Origin: UTCFX2 sp963827155
Lineage (GTDB): Bacteria; Chloroflexota; Anaerolineae; Anaerolineales; UBA4823
Assembly (NCBI GenBank): GCA_963827155.1
Contig: CAWGZV010000002.1
Coordinates: 1,116,001-1,180,000, forward strand
Direction: 5' to 3'
Length of the DNA: 64,000 nucleotides
The notes below the pieces were generated by a model. That model ran no database searches, was not told the origin of the DNA, and saw nothing but the letters and a program-made list of their open reading frames with translations. Position 1 is the stretch's first letter. Every line of letters begins with the position of its first letter. A program made the position numbers and the translations under genes. This document shows, in pieces, positions 47,460-58,498 of this stretch.

Positions 47460-49190
47460 TCACCGCTCGCTCTTTCCTACTACAATCTGCTTCTGGCCCA
47501 TCTTACGATTCGGTTCCTTTTCCACAAACAGCGGCTGGCGCGTGAAAGGGTCCAGCTCGGTGAAATACATCAGGCTGGCGTAAGTCGAAGGGGTGGGGGT
47601 GAAGATCTGGACCTGCTCGGGATGGATCTTGAGCTTCTGGCTGGTAAACTCCTTCAAACGCACCATATCCTGCTCCGTGCAGCCCGGGTGGGCCGCGATC
47701 AGGTAGTAGGTCAGGTACTGCTCTTTTCCGCTCTCGCGGGACAGGTTGTCGAACATTTCTTTGAACCGCAGCAGCGAAGCCTTGCCCGGTTTGCCCATCC
47801 GCCGCAAAACGCTTTCTTCACTGTGCTCTGGAGCTACCTTCATTTGTCCGGAAACATGGTGGGTAACCACCTCGCGCAGGTAAGCCGACCCGCACGCCTG
47901 GTCGCTCAGCAGCAGGTCGTAGCGGATGCCGGAGGCTACGAATGCTTTTTTGACCCCGGGAAGCGCCCGGATTTCTTTCAGCAGGTCAAGCTGGGGGCGG
48001 TGGTCCACTTTGAGCAGCGGGCAGACCTCCGGGAAGAGGCAGCTTTTCTTGCTGCAGACCCCGCGGGTCAGCTTCTTCTCGCATTCGAAACCGTACATAT
48101 TGGCGGTCGGCCCGCCCACATCGAGGATGTAGCCTTTGAACTCCGGAAGCTGGGTCAGCAGCCTGGCTTCGGATAGGATCGAATCCGAGCTGCGCCAGCG
48201 CACCGTGCGGCCCTCGTGGACTGCGATCGCGCAGAAGCTGCACTCTCCGTAGCAGCCGCGGTGGGTGGGGATGGAGAGCTGGATGGTCTCCAATGCCCGC
48301 ACCTTTCCCTGCCGCTCGTAATACGGGTGCTGGCGGCGCTCATAATCCAACCCGTAGACCGCGTCCATCTCCGCCTGGGTTAGATAGGGCGCCGGCGGGT
48401 TTTGGACGAGATATCTCCCGGCGTGTTTCTGGAAGAGCCCCTTCGCCGAGAGCGGGTCGTTGTTCCGGTAGAAGAGGTGGAACATATCGATCAGGGCGTT
48501 CTTGTCCTGCACGGCAGTCTCGAAAGCCGGCAGCTCGAGGTAGTCCCCCGGGATTGAATCGCGCTCGGCTTCCCCGGCGAGGTAGCACAGGCCTCGGATC
48601 CCGCGGACCGCTTCAACCCCATTGTGCATCCCCTGAGCGCTTTGCAGCCTCGCCGCGAGCTCGAGGGCAGCCTTTTCAGCCATCCCATAGAGCAGGTAGT
48701 CGGCCTTGGCGTCCAGCAAAATCGAACGGCGCAGCTTGTCCGACCAGAAATCGTAGTGCGCGATCCGGCGCAGGCTGGCCTCGATGCCGCCCAGCACGAC
48801 CGGGGCGGTGTTTTTATGGAAGCGCCGGATCAAATTGGTGTAGACGATGCTGGCGCGGTCCGGGCGGCGGTCGTTTAACCCGCCCGGGGTATAGTCGTCC
48901 TGCTTCCTTTTTTTCTTCAAGGCGGTATAGTTGGCGACCATCGAATCGACGCAGCCCGCACTGACCCCCCAAAAAAGGCGCGGCTCGCCGAGGCGGGAGA
49001 TATCCCTCGCAGAATCCAGCTCCGGCTGGGCGATCACGCCTACCCGAAAACCAGCCTGGAGCAGGACCTTGCCGATCACGGCTGCTCCGATGTAGGGGCT
49101 GTCGATATAGCTGTCGCCGCTCACCAGGATGACGTCCAGCTCCGTCCAGCCGAGGCGCTTCATTTCTTGAGGTGTGGTTGGGAGGAACAT
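47460..49190 (-). CDS. YgiQ family radical SAM protein (UPF0313)
   Basis: This 576-residue protein has the N-terminal segment LDVILVSGDSYIDSPYIGAA and the B12-domain-like VLLQAGFRVGVIAQPELDS. The radical SAM motif CYGECSFC appears in SIPTHRGCYGECSFCAIAVH. Late motifs include KVAPEHSEESVLRRMGKP and LTYYLIAAHPGCTEQDM. The family is found in almost all bacterial groups, but its reaction is unknown. It needs a 4Fe-4S cluster and S-adenosylmethionine. It is the first gene of a two-gene operon with the RNA methyltransferase. Confidence 0.93.
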   Translation of the reverse strand: MFLPTTPQEMKRLGWTELDVILVSGDSYIDSPYIGAAVIGKVLLQAGFRVGVIAQPELDSARDISRLGEPRLFWGVSAGCVDSMVANYTALKKKRKQDDYTPGGLNDRRPDRASIVYTNLIRRFHKNTAPVVLGGIEASLRRIAHYDFWSDKLRRSILLDAKADYLLYGMAEKAALELAARLQSAQGMHNGVEAVRGIRGLCYLAGEAERDSIPGDYLELPAFETAVQDKNALIDMFHLFYRNNDPLSAKGLFQKHAGRYLVQNPPAPYLTQAEMDAVYGLDYERRQHPYYERQGKVRALETIQLSIPTHRGCYGECSFCAIAVHEGRTVRWRSSDSILSEARLLTQLPEFKGYILDVGGPTANMYGFECEKKLTRGVCSKKSCLFPEVCPLLKVDHRPQLDLLKEIRALPGVKKAFVASGIRYDLLLSDQACGSAYLREVVTHHVSGQMKVAPEHSEESVLRRMGKPGKASLLRFKEMFDNLSRESGKEQYLTYYLIAAHPGCTEQDMVRLKEFTSQKLKIHPEQVQIFTPTPSTYASLMYFTELDPFTRQPLFVEKEPNRKMGQKQIVVGKSER

Positions 49191-49341
49191 TCCGTCTCAG
49201 TCCAATCGAGGCGGCGGGCAGGTTGGAGTGTAAGCTGGAAATTCGAAGAGCACCTGAACGACGAGCTTCGAGCAGCCATCGCTCTCTTGCCATAATCTGC
49301 GTTTTTCACCATTCTTAATTCAGCGAAGCCCATAAAGGAAT

Positions 49342-49917
49342 TCAAATCTTACGATATTGAAGATGCACAAAGCCATTATCAAATTTTCGCACATCCACCA
49401 GCCTTAGCTTGCATTCAACCTCTTTCGGCAGCCAATAGGTGCCGCTGCCGATGATTTGGGGAACAATGAATTGATGATACTCGTCCACGATACCGGCTCT
49501 TACAGCTTCCGCCGCTAAACTCGGGCCGCCGATGTCGAAATCTTTATCTGACTCCGCCGCTAATTTTTGTACGGCGCCTGGGTCAAAAGAGCGCTCAATC
49601 GTAGCATTCGCCATGGTTACATGAGTTAGCGAAGTGGAATAGACAATCTTCTTTGTTGCCAACCATAATGTAGCGAAGTCATTCATCGCTTGGCTTGGCC
49701 CGTCCATCGGCCCGCTTGTCCCTTCTGTTGGAATAGTATCCCATATCTTCATAATCTCGTACATCTTGCGTCCCAGCAGAGACGTACCTACATTCCGTAC
49801 AATCTCATTTACATAAGCATGGACTTCTTCACTTGGCATAGCCCATTCGAAATTACCATTCTTATCTGCCGCAAAGCCGTCTAGCGATGTCGTGATAGAG
49901 TAGATTAATTTGCCCAT
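49342..49917 (-). CDS. Dihydrofolate reductase-like protein (RibD C-terminal family)
   Basis: I prefer ATG 49917 (MGKLIYSITTSLDGFAADKN), the normal start for the family, though no clear ribosome site is seen. Motifs include TSLLGRKMYEIMKIWD, IVYSTSLTHVTMANATI, DIGGPSLAAEAVRAGIVDEY and LIDEY-like FIVPQIIGSGTYWLP. Such YwjB/YyaP-type proteins bind NADPH and a pterin- or pyrimidine-like ligand and are rarely true DHFR. It is a single gene. Lower GC than its neighbours may indicate transfer. Confidence 0.85.
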   Translation of the reverse strand: MGKLIYSITTSLDGFAADKNGNFEWAMPSEEVHAYVNEIVRNVGTSLLGRKMYEIMKIWDTIPTEGTSGPMDGPSQAMNDFATLWLATKKIVYSTSLTHVTMANATIERSFDPGAVQKLAAESDKDFDIGGPSLAAEAVRAGIVDEYHQFIVPQIIGSGTYWLPKEVECKLRLVDVRKFDNGFVHLQYRKI

Positions 49918-50070
49918 ATTTATATTAAATCTAATCTGGTGCCCATTGTCAAGTACAGGAATCACTGTCTTTCACCGGTAAGTTCACCTGTCCCCAGCGT
50001 TTATGTATACCACCATCTGATTCTTTCATTATAAGGCCTCTGCCAAAGCACGGTGATGCCCTACTTTCCT

Positions 50071-52916
50071 CTACCTCATCAACAGCGGCAGCCAAATATT
50101 CCAGGGAGGAATCTCGCCCATCCGGAATACTCCCTCACCCGTCGTGGCTGCATACAGCAGCTTTCCATCCGGCGAGATCGCCAGCGCCTGGACGGTGCGG
50201 GTGGTCAATCCCTTATTGACGTGCGTCCAGCGCTCCTCTTCCGGTACCCAGCGGTAGATTCCGGTAGCCCGGCTGCCGGCCCAGACGATGTCCGGGTTGC
50301 TGGGGTCGATTGCCAGCGACCAGATCGGGTCATTCGGCTCCATCCCGGTCTTGAAAGCACTCCAAAATGAGCCTCCGTTTATCGTGCGGTACACCCCGCC
50401 GCTCAAAGCGCCAGCATAGACGATATCCGGATTTTTGGGGTTGATCGCCACCGAGCGCATATCCGTCGGCAGCCCGCTCTGCAGGCTCCAGCTCGCCCCT
50501 CCGTTTGTCGTCTTGTAGATCCCGGCATATGGCGCGGCCGCATAGACGATATTGGGATTCGTCGGATGGATCGCGATCGAGGCCAGGCATTTGTCGGTAG
50601 TGTTCGAATCCGAAGCATCTGCCCAGGTGATCCCTCCGTTTATTGATTTGAAGATGCCTTCGCTCAGCTTCTTGGAGTTGTTGGCGATGTCGTCTAACGC
50701 CACGCTGCCGCGGCACGCTCCGGCGTAGACCACGTGGCTGTTGGGCGGCGCCGCAAATTCGATGCTCTTTAAACCATGCTGATACAGGTCCACCCCAGGG
50801 ACCACATTAGGCACCGTGAAAACCGTCGTCCAGCTCAAACCACCGTCCACACTGCGGTACAAATACCCGAGCAGCTCCTGCGAAGCCAGCACCACATTCG
50901 GCTCGTCCGGTTTGACGGCAGCCCCGAATGCAGACCACAGGACAGCCGGCGATGTAGAAAGCCCATTCCAGCTGTTCCCGCCGTCTGTACTGCGGAAGAA
51001 GCCGCTGCGTGCCGCCCCATAGACGATCTGCGGTTTCTCCGGATTGATCGCCACGTCGAGCATCAGGGCGCCGGTATATCCGGAGCTGGCAAGCTGCCAG
51101 GTGCCCCCGCCATCGACCGATTTCACATTCCCGCCGCCGTAGTTGTTGGCGAATAACACCTCAGGGTCGCTCGGGATGCTGGGATCGACGACGAAATCAA
51201 TCGGAAAACCTGCCGGGGCGCCGATCGGTCCCCAGTCATAGCTCATCCCCGAGACCGGGATCCAATCCACACCGCCGTTCTCACTGCGGTAAATCATATG
51301 CTGTCCGCCTGCGTAGGCTAAATTCGGCAAGTTGGGGGAAAATTCAACCGCGGTGATGACATCGTTCGCCAGCGTCTTGGTCCATGTTCCGCCGCCGTTT
51401 GTGGTCAAAAACACCCCGCCGGTCTCATGCTTGACTCCGGCTGGCTGTTCGTAGCGTGAGCAGGCTGTATTCCCCGCCCCGGCCAGCATGATATCTGGAT
51501 TATCGGGGTGGATCGCCAGCGTGCCGACATACATATCGGTCAGTCCGGTGTTCATAGTCCAGTTGTCCCACCCGCTCCCTTGCTTTTCGAGCTTGAGCAC
51601 CCCTCCGCTGCCCTGCACAGGAGGGGTCTGAGAGCAGTCTGAATTGTTCGCCTCGCGGTCGAAGATCCCCAATGAAGCAAATAGGAGATTGTCATTATCG
51701 GGGTGGATGAATACATACCGCACCAGGTTATCGCCCTCCCAGATCATCTCCCAGTTGACCCCGCCGTCTGCTGTGCGGTAGATCCGCCCTCTTACTCTAT
51801 CGAACACCTTTCCATAGACGTTCATCGGCAGCTCGCCCTGCGCGTAGACGATATTCGAGTTGCCGTCCTGGACCGTCACGCCTCGAAACACAAATTGGGC
51901 CTCGCTGATGTTTGGCGTTACTTTGCTCCAGGTTTGCCCGGCATTGACGCTCTTATACAGCCCTTTATCGTCCTTCAGTCCTGCCCAAATGATGTCTGGG
52001 TTATTTTGATCCACCGTCAGCGTAAACACCGGCACCGCGTCGCCGGATGCCCCAAACCGTCCGGTGATGCCCCGGTTGGTGGCGAACCATGTCTCTCCGC
52101 CGTCAAGGCTCTTGTTCACGCCGCTGTAGTTGTCTGTGACATACATCACCTCGGTGGACGCGCCGTAGCGCACATCGTATCCCAGCCCTCCAATCGGTCC
52201 TCCGGTTTTTATCCAATCCACCGCAGGAGGCACCACACCGTAGATCGAAATATTGTCAAATCGAGCCGCTGCCCCAGTCCCAGGGCACCACCTCCAGCCC
52301 GATGCTCCCCTGCCAGAGTGTCTTTGTCCACCCATCTGAATAGTCGAGGTGAAGCCGATCGTCCAGGTAAACCGTGATCTCTTTCAAATTTGCTTCGATG
52401 AGCACGTGGTGCCAGGTGTTAATCGCGATCGCTCCGCTGGAGCTGTCCAGGTCTTCTTCGATCTTCTCCCAGGGGAATTCACGGTCGAGGTACATCCCGC
52501 CTGGGGTGATGCCGACGATATAGCGCCCTCGGTCGTCCGTCATCCGCAGCATCAGCTGCACCGCGCCGGTCCCGATCTTGATATCGGCTTCGAATGTATA
52601 ATCGGTCCAATACTCGCGGTCAATCAGGGTAGCCCAGGCGTGATTTGTCCCTTGCAAGACATGATTCCCGCCTTCATCGACAATCGACCAGTTTCGGTCG
52701 GTGTCCCATTCGCCCGAGCCGTTTTCAAAATCGTCGAACAACAGCGTATCCGTTTCCGGCGCTGCGGCTGCGATGCTGATTCCTCCATTATCGGTCCGCC
52801 TCAGGTCTGCCCCATCGATCCCCCGATCGATCCGCCATTCTTGCCGGCGGCGCCGCGCAGATCCCTGCAAGGATCAAGACTGCCAGGAAAATTTTCAAAA
52901 ATCTTGCGGTTTTCAT
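50071..52916 (-). CDS. Secreted Asp-box beta-propeller protein, two frameshifts
   Basis: ATG 52916, 6 bases after GGAGGG, starts a signal peptide (KIFLAVLILAGICAAPPA). The frame changes near 52850 and again near 52265. The first domain (52740-52270) is a jelly-roll/LamG-like fold (LLFDDFENGSGEWDTDRNWS). The rest contains about eleven Asp-box motifs of the S-x-D-GG-x-T/S-W type (SLDGGETW, SVNAGQTW, TTNGGASW), as in sortilin/VPS10 and sialidase-like propellers. It ends with IPPWNIWLPLLMR, the shared tail. It follows the cytochrome gene with only two bases between stop and start, so it is the last gene of a three-gene operon. Confidence 0.82.
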
Positions 52917-52918
52917 CG

Positions 52919-54732
52919 CTAACCCTCCAGGTTGCCTATAATTAAAGGTTCTATCTCCAGCGTTGCCTCCTCCATCAAGATGTCAGCGTCCTGCCAGGCT
53001 TTTTGCAGAGCAAGCTCGATGAACGCTCGCCGGTAAAGCAGGCGGACCGTGATCCGCACTGCACTATCTCCGGGGGATTTGAAGCTGTATTTCGTCCGGT
53101 CGCTTTCGAAGGGCGCCAGGCGGTTGTCGCTGACCAGATAGGTCGGATTCCAGTATGCCCCGCTGGGGCTTTTATTCGTCCACTGTTCAGCCAGCACCTT
53201 GGCATAGACCGCCCCCGCCAAGCCGGCATAGCGGCCTTCGCGTGGCGTCGCCCACCCCGCACCAGTCGGGCAATCGCGGTCCGTCGAGCTGGGTTAATCG
53301 CTGACCTTGCTCATCCTCCGCCCTGACCAGCAGGATCAGGTGGCGCAGCGGCGAATCGGTCGGCACAAGATGACCGGTCTGGTCGTTGGTCAGGTTGACC
53401 TGCACCTGCAGGATTCCTTCAGCTCAAACCAGCGGTGACCGTCATGCTGACAGCGTTTTGCAGCAAATTCACATCGCTTGCTCCCGGCATCCGGTGGCTG
53501 AAGATGGTCGCAGGGTCCCTTGCCAGACCGCCCTTCTCTGGCAAGGCAATATAATTTCCTCCCAAACGCGGCATATGGCAGTCCTGGCAGGTCCGGCCGT
53601 TTTCGGGGTCGCTGTACGGGCTGCGCAGCCATTCGCCAAACGAATCATAGACGACGACATCCCAGAAAACGCCGTAATGACACGGCGCGCAGTATTGGCT
53701 CTGAGATTGCAGCGCCGAATACGTGTCCTCCCCCGGAGCGACATCGTCAAACGGACCGGCAAAGAATTGGTGCCCCTCCGCCGGACGTCGAAATTTGTAC
53801 GACAGCACGCCAGGCATATTTTGATACGGCAGCCCGCTGCTGGGGTCCAGGACTGCATCCCAAATTTTATGGCAGAAGTCGCAAGGAGTGCCTTCTGAAG
53901 CCGCCCCTGCCAGGGCGGTCGGGTCCGTGTCATAAGGTTCGCTGATTGCCGCGGCCGGTGTGTGGCAGTCCGCGCAGTTTCCGGCAGTATCCGGGAAATC
54001 AAGTTTATAACCCGGACCATAATAATCGAGGGCCGGATCGGGCTTGATCGGCTCGGTCCCATAATCCTTCTTGCTGACGTATCGGGTTGGCGGGCTTTTT
54101 CGGCCCAATATGTCCGTCCCCAGATACATGCTCAGGAAGCGTGGGTTGCGGGCGCTGTTGGCGTGCGCGTCAAGCTGCCACTCATCGAACGGCAAGCTGG
54201 TAGCCTCCCCGTTCTCTCCGGCGCTGTGACAGGCTGCGCAGCCCTGACCTTCACCTTCACCGGGGCTGTGAAAGGATGTCCGCCAGATGTACTCGGGATG
54301 GTCGTCGGCGGCATGCGCCTGCATTCTTAGTTCAATCTCGGTGTCGCTTGGCTTCGCCAGCGCCGGTCCTCCGATGTAATAACCTGGCGCCCAGGCGGTT
54401 ATCTTGAACTCCTCCCCCGTTTCAGGGATCTCAAGCTTAAAGCGCCCGTCCGCCCGGCTGGTGGCGCTGAATAGGGTCGTCTGCACCCGCACGGTTGCCC
54501 CTCCCACCGGCGCTTCGTTTGATTCTCGAACGAGCCCGGAAATTTCTCGTTTTTGGGCTTTGCCGGGGTCGGCGCAGCTCTGCAGCGCTAGTAGGAGCAA
54601 AAACGGCAGGCAGACTCCGGTAAATACCGATATCGCACTCGTCAGTCTGGTGATTAGGTTTGTGGCTGCTTTAGACCAGGGGGCAAGCGTCGCCGATTCA
54701 CCTGCGAGAAAACGGCAAGTTTTCATTGACAC
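52919..54732 (-). CDS. Pentaheme cytochrome c lipoprotein, two frameshifts
   Basis: The N-terminus is a lipoprotein signal (GVCLPFLLLLALQSC). A carboxypeptidase-regulatory-like beta domain follows (EISGLVRESNEAPVGGATV). Five CxxCH heme sites follow: CAACH, CADCH, CDFCH, CAPCH and CQDCH. The frame then breaks near 53412 and again near 53235. The C-terminal part (NDQTGHLVPTDSPLRHLILL, then YAKVLAEQWTNKSP) ends at 52919. Such proteins shuttle electrons outside the cytoplasmic membrane, for example to extracellular acceptors or between cells. Both operon neighbours are secreted proteins sharing a C-terminal tail; this one lacks it. Confidence 0.85.
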
Positions 54733-54741
54733 CGCAAAAAC

Positions 54742-56805
54742 TTATCTCAACATCATCGGCAGCAGGACGATCTTACACGCCCCAATTCCATTGATCGAGG
54801 CAGAAAACTCCGATGTATCCTTCGTCTCGATGTTGGTTACCGTCGCCGTCAGGTTCGGCCCGTGGAAATTGCCGAAATAATGCCAATCTCCGCCGGCCTC
54901 GACCGTCACGCTGCCCTCGAAATACTGTCCCTCATTGCTGCTGTCCGAAAAAATATCCACCCTCCCGCCAGGAGGCCATGCGGTTCCAGAGACAACCGGG
55001 CACTGCGCGTTGGTGATTGCCGGTGGGTTGATATCGTGCTGGGAGTGGTTCGTCAGCTCGATCCCATCGCCTGCGTTGTTGGTGATCTTGTTTCCGTACA
55101 AGGCATTCCCCACCGCCGTCTCTTCTCCAATTCGCACCCCGGATGAGCCGCCCACCATGCCGTTATTGGCAATGTCATTGGAAGTGAGCGTGTTATTCGA
55201 GCCGCTCCCGATCACAACCCCGAAAAAGCCATTTCCGATCGATTCCCCCTCGTTGCTGACACCAATCCAATTCTTCAGCAGCCAGTTAGAAGAAGTGTCC
55301 CCGCCGATGATAGCCACCCCGCTCCAGCCGTTAGTTCCTATAATATTCCGATCGAGCAGGTTATTTATCGCCCCATCATACAGACCGACGCCGTGGTGCC
55401 CGTTGTACATCCCAGGCGTGTTTTCAGCGTCTGTGCCGATGTAGTTTTTGATGATCCACCCTCCGCCGGTATCCAGCTGGTGGACGAATATCCCGGATTG
55501 ATGGTTTCGCACCACTGTGTTGCAGCCGACGATATTGTTCCAGGCTTTATTCGTGACCTCAATTCCAAAGACCTGGTTGTCGTCCAGATCGTTGCTCATG
55601 ATCCCATTCAATGTGCTCCCCAAATCGGTGATCACGACCCCGCTGCCCCAATTGTTGCGGATTTCATTGCCATTCGGCAGACATGTGAATGAAGTTCCAG
55701 CACCTGGAATATCCAGGATCTGTCCGCCAACCGCGTTGAAGGTCGCGCCGCCTCCAATAGAGACCCCATCATGGTCGTTGGCGATGTCCCCATCCAGCAT
55801 GCCCACCCCGATCTGGTTCATGGCTACAGTGTTCGAAATCGAATCGCTGCCAATGATCCGGATTCCGTAATCGCTCGCGCCGATAATATTGCCCTCCAGC
55901 GCTCCCTCGCCGCCGATTGAGTTATGCTGGCTTCCAAGAATCGTGATGCCGTCGCCCCCGTTCGATTCCGGCAGATTCCCTGCGTCGCTGGTGCCGATAT
56001 AAGAACCGATCACCCGATTATCATGGCTGGCGATGATAAATACCCCCGGTCCCGTGCAGTTGTGGATCAGCATCCTCCCGCCGCCCTGGCTGGTGGCGCC
56101 TTCTCCGATGGTGTTGTGCCCGCCGGCGCCGATCCAGATGCAGGTGTCGAAGAATTCAACCGACAATCCTTTGATCGTGACGTTCTCCGCGCCGGAGATT
56201 CGCAGCCCAAACGAATATTCGCTGATCGCGCTGCCGTTGATCGTGATCCCCGGCTCACCCGCCGGCCAGCTTCCGCTCCAGTTCCAGGTGGCGTCGATCA
56301 CCGTGCCCGAATCGGTAATTTCAGGCAGGCTGCTGGCGGGAGAAATCGTCTTTCCGTTCATCCCCGGTGTGCTGAAATAGATCACATCCGGTCCGGCGTG
56401 CGCATTCGATTGCTCGATCGCCCAGCGCAGCGAACCCTCCCCGCTGTCCAGGCTGTTGGTCACCAGATATTCGCTGGTCGGCGCCGATCCTTTCTGCAAA
56501 TCCGATTCGCGGCCTGCTCGTTCCAGCGCCGACATGATTTTGAGCCCCAAGGGGTCGTCGAGCTCGCCTCTCAGCGAGCCGCTGCCGTCGGGCTGGCGGA
56601 TAAAATACCCAACCTCAGGGATGATTGCGATCATCTGACCTGCCGCCGCCCTTTCACTCAGCAAATAATCAGCAGATCTTGCGATCTCATCCTGGATGAG
56701 CGATTCGCTGGACGATCTCTCCGGGATTGGCTGGGGATCGATGAATGAAAATAAAAATGTGCCGGAAAGCAGCAAAATTATCGAACGATATCCATTCCTT
56801 CTCAT
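54742..56805 (-). CDS. Secreted right-handed beta-helix protein (NosD/pectate-lyase-like)
   Basis: ATG 56805 follows GGGGAGGA; the frame is open to 56865 but without a site. The signal peptide is SIILLLSGTFLFSFI. Residues 145-200 have the motif TNSLDSGEGSLRWAIEQSNA, which precedes many bacterial beta-helices. The remaining 500 residues are PbH1-type coils (GGDGITILGSQHNSIGGEG, NNWGSGVVITDLGSTLNGI). It ends with ACKIVLLPMMLR, the shared tail. The frame is intact throughout. It is the first gene of the operon with the pentaheme cytochrome, so it may help place the cytochrome at the cell surface (inference). Confidence 0.87.
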   Translation of the reverse strand: MRRNGYRSIILLLSGTFLFSFIDPQPIPERSSSESLIQDEIARSADYLLSERAAAGQMIAIIPEVGYFIRQPDGSGSLRGELDDPLGLKIMSALERAGRESDLQKGSAPTSEYLVTNSLDSGEGSLRWAIEQSNAHAGPDVIYFSTPGMNGKTISPASSLPEITDSGTVIDATWNWSGSWPAGEPGITINGSAISEYSFGLRISGAENVTIKGLSVEFFDTCIWIGAGGHNTIGEGATSQGGGRMLIHNCTGPGVFIIASHDNRVIGSYIGTSDAGNLPESNGGDGITILGSQHNSIGGEGALEGNIIGASDYGIRIIGSDSISNTVAMNQIGVGMLDGDIANDHDGVSIGGGATFNAVGGQILDIPGAGTSFTCLPNGNEIRNNWGSGVVITDLGSTLNGIMSNDLDDNQVFGIEVTNKAWNNIVGCNTVVRNHQSGIFVHQLDTGGGWIIKNYIGTDAENTPGMYNGHHGVGLYDGAINNLLDRNIIGTNGWSGVAIIGGDTSSNWLLKNWIGVSNEGESIGNGFFGVVIGSGSNNTLTSNDIANNGMVGGSSGVRIGEETAVGNALYGNKITNNAGDGIELTNHSQHDINPPAITNAQCPVVSGTAWPPGGRVDIFSDSSNEGQYFEGSVTVEAGGDWHYFGNFHGPNLTATVTNIETKDTSEFSASINGIGACKIVLLPMMLR

Positions 56806-56925
56806 GCAATCCTCCCCATTATTAAGAATATCATAGCGAAAAATCAACCGGATTACAAGTAGCATTAATCCTGGTGTTTGTTACACAGGCGGTTGGCGAA
56901 ATCAGAAAATTGCATAGAAAAGCAA

Positions 56926-56955
56926 CCCCTCCGTAGGGGCGGACGGCGTCCGCCC
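56926..56955. repeat. GC-rich double palindrome
   Basis: CCCCT-ccgt-AGGGG overlaps GGGCGGAC-ggc-GTCCGCCC, giving two short perfect hairpins in the region upstream of the beta-helix gene. This resembles dispersed intergenic palindromes that occur in many environmental genomes. Only one copy is seen here. Confidence 0.5.
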
Positions 56956-57106
56956 TGTCTCGTTGGCTAATAATCTGTAATTTCTTATTTCCCCAACTTC
57001 CCACTTCCACAAATAGAACTTTTGTGCTATAATGCGTCTCGCACCTTTCCAATCTGCGGCCGTTCCCTCTCACTGCACTGGGGCCGGATAAATCCTGGCA
57101 GAAAGA

Positions 57107-57143
57107 GTATTCGTTCCTCTTCGTTTTTTTTAGGAACGAATAC
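57107..57143. other. 12-bp perfect inverted repeat with T-rich loop
   Basis: GTATTCGTTCCT (57107-57118) and AGGAACGAATAC (57132-57143) pair perfectly across 13 bases. It lies between divergent genes. Part of it (57108-57125) matches 16510-16527 in inverted orientation. Regulatory hairpin or repeat fragment; role unknown. Confidence 0.45.
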
Positions 57144-57258
57144 CACCCTGCCTCGAATTCCAAACTTCAGCCTCGTAGGATATTCTTGTGCTGGTCGCTC
57201 GAAATAAAATTCCGGCTTCCGCGTTGGCCATCAAAAAGGAGCTCTTTTAGAAAAGATC

Positions 57259-58218
57259 ATGATCGAACCCACCCCACCCACCCTGAACGGATCTTACCTG
57301 GCAGCCGGTCCGAGTCGCCGACCTGGCATCGGTCGTCGAGCTGGCGGTCGAATGCCTCTCCACGGATGGAGGCTTAGGATTCTTGTTCGTTCCCGAGATC
57401 ATCCAGGAGCGCTTTTTTCCAGATGGATCGGGCTCTGCGATTGGGGGATTCAATCGGGACAGCCGCCTGATCGCCTGCGCTTCAGTGACCTTCGATGCGA
57501 GCACGGAAAATTCAATGGTCAAACTTGTCGGATTTCGTAAGCCCGGGCTGGCGCAGACAGGGGATCGGCGCCTACCTGATGCACTGGAGCCGCCTCCAGG
57601 CTCTTTCACTGTTGGATCAGGTCCCATCCGAGCGCCGGGTCATTCAGGTCGCGACAGAATTGCTCACCGGAACAGCCGACCGACTGTATCGTGCGCACGG
57701 ATTACCGGCGTACCTTCGATGAGCTCGTGATGAGGCGCGATCTCCACCTGCCGCTGCCGTCAGATAGCCTGCCGCCGGAGGTGACCATTGCGGCATGGAC
57801 CTCAGACCTGGCCGCCGCGTTTTTCAAAGCCTACCACGCCGCCTTTAAAGAAAGACCGGGCTTTCCCGGCTGGAGCTCTGAAGAGTGGATATCCCGGGTG
57901 ACCGAGAATGATCTCGTTCCGGGTTGGACGCTGCTTGCCTGCTCTGACCGCGAGCCGGTGGGCTTTGTGGTTGGGAATATCGACCTGACCACTCATCCAC
58001 CAGGCGGGCATGTTTGGCAGATCGGGGTGGTCCCCGCCCTGCGGCGGCGCGGGATCGCTTCCGGGCTTCTGGTCGAGACGATGAGGCGCATGCAGGCTGG
58101 CGGTGCGGATTCAGCCCTGCTCACCGTCCACACCAACAATCCCGGCGCCATCCAGGCCTATTCCCGGCTTGGTTTTTCCACAATCGGTCGCCGCGCCCGC
58201 TATGAACAGCTCGTCTGA
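57259..58218 (+). CDS. Tandem GNAT acetyltransferase, about three frameshifts
   Basis: The pieces join as follows. An N-terminal segment (ADLASVVELAVECLSTDGGL) leads to FLFVPEIIQERFFPDG. The first GNAT motif A is SPGWRRQGIGAYLMHW, with the end of domain one at LYRAHGL. A second domain spans 57691-58218 with GHVWQIGVVPALRRRGIASG and NPGAIQAYSRLGFSTIGRRA. Frame switches fall near 57310, 57535 and 57700. Tandem GNAT proteins acetylate small molecules or proteins; the substrate is unknown. The intact second half (58218 end) is the part best supported. Confidence 0.72.
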
Positions 58219-58498
58219 AAAATGAGCGCCAATCGCATCTCCGCGCTGCATTCTCCCGCCGCTCTGCCCGGGGTTTTCAGCCGGTCCGTCGCCGCCGCCC
58301 AATAAGCATCAGGTCGCTGAATTGAAGAGTACTCAGGCGTGGATACTCGAAGTATAATAACCAGGGTTGAGTGGGCATCTCTCATATGATGCCTATTTTT
58401 AGTTCCACCGTTCTGCAAGAATCTTCGGAACCTGTCGGATAACCAGCCCGATCAGACAAACCGGGCTGACCTTTATCAATTCGGAGGAGGACCTGATT

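Noticed and set aside
56831..57163. 110-residue minus-strand frame upstream of the beta-helix gene
   Set aside because: Covers two palindromic elements and lacks a ribosome site or coding character.
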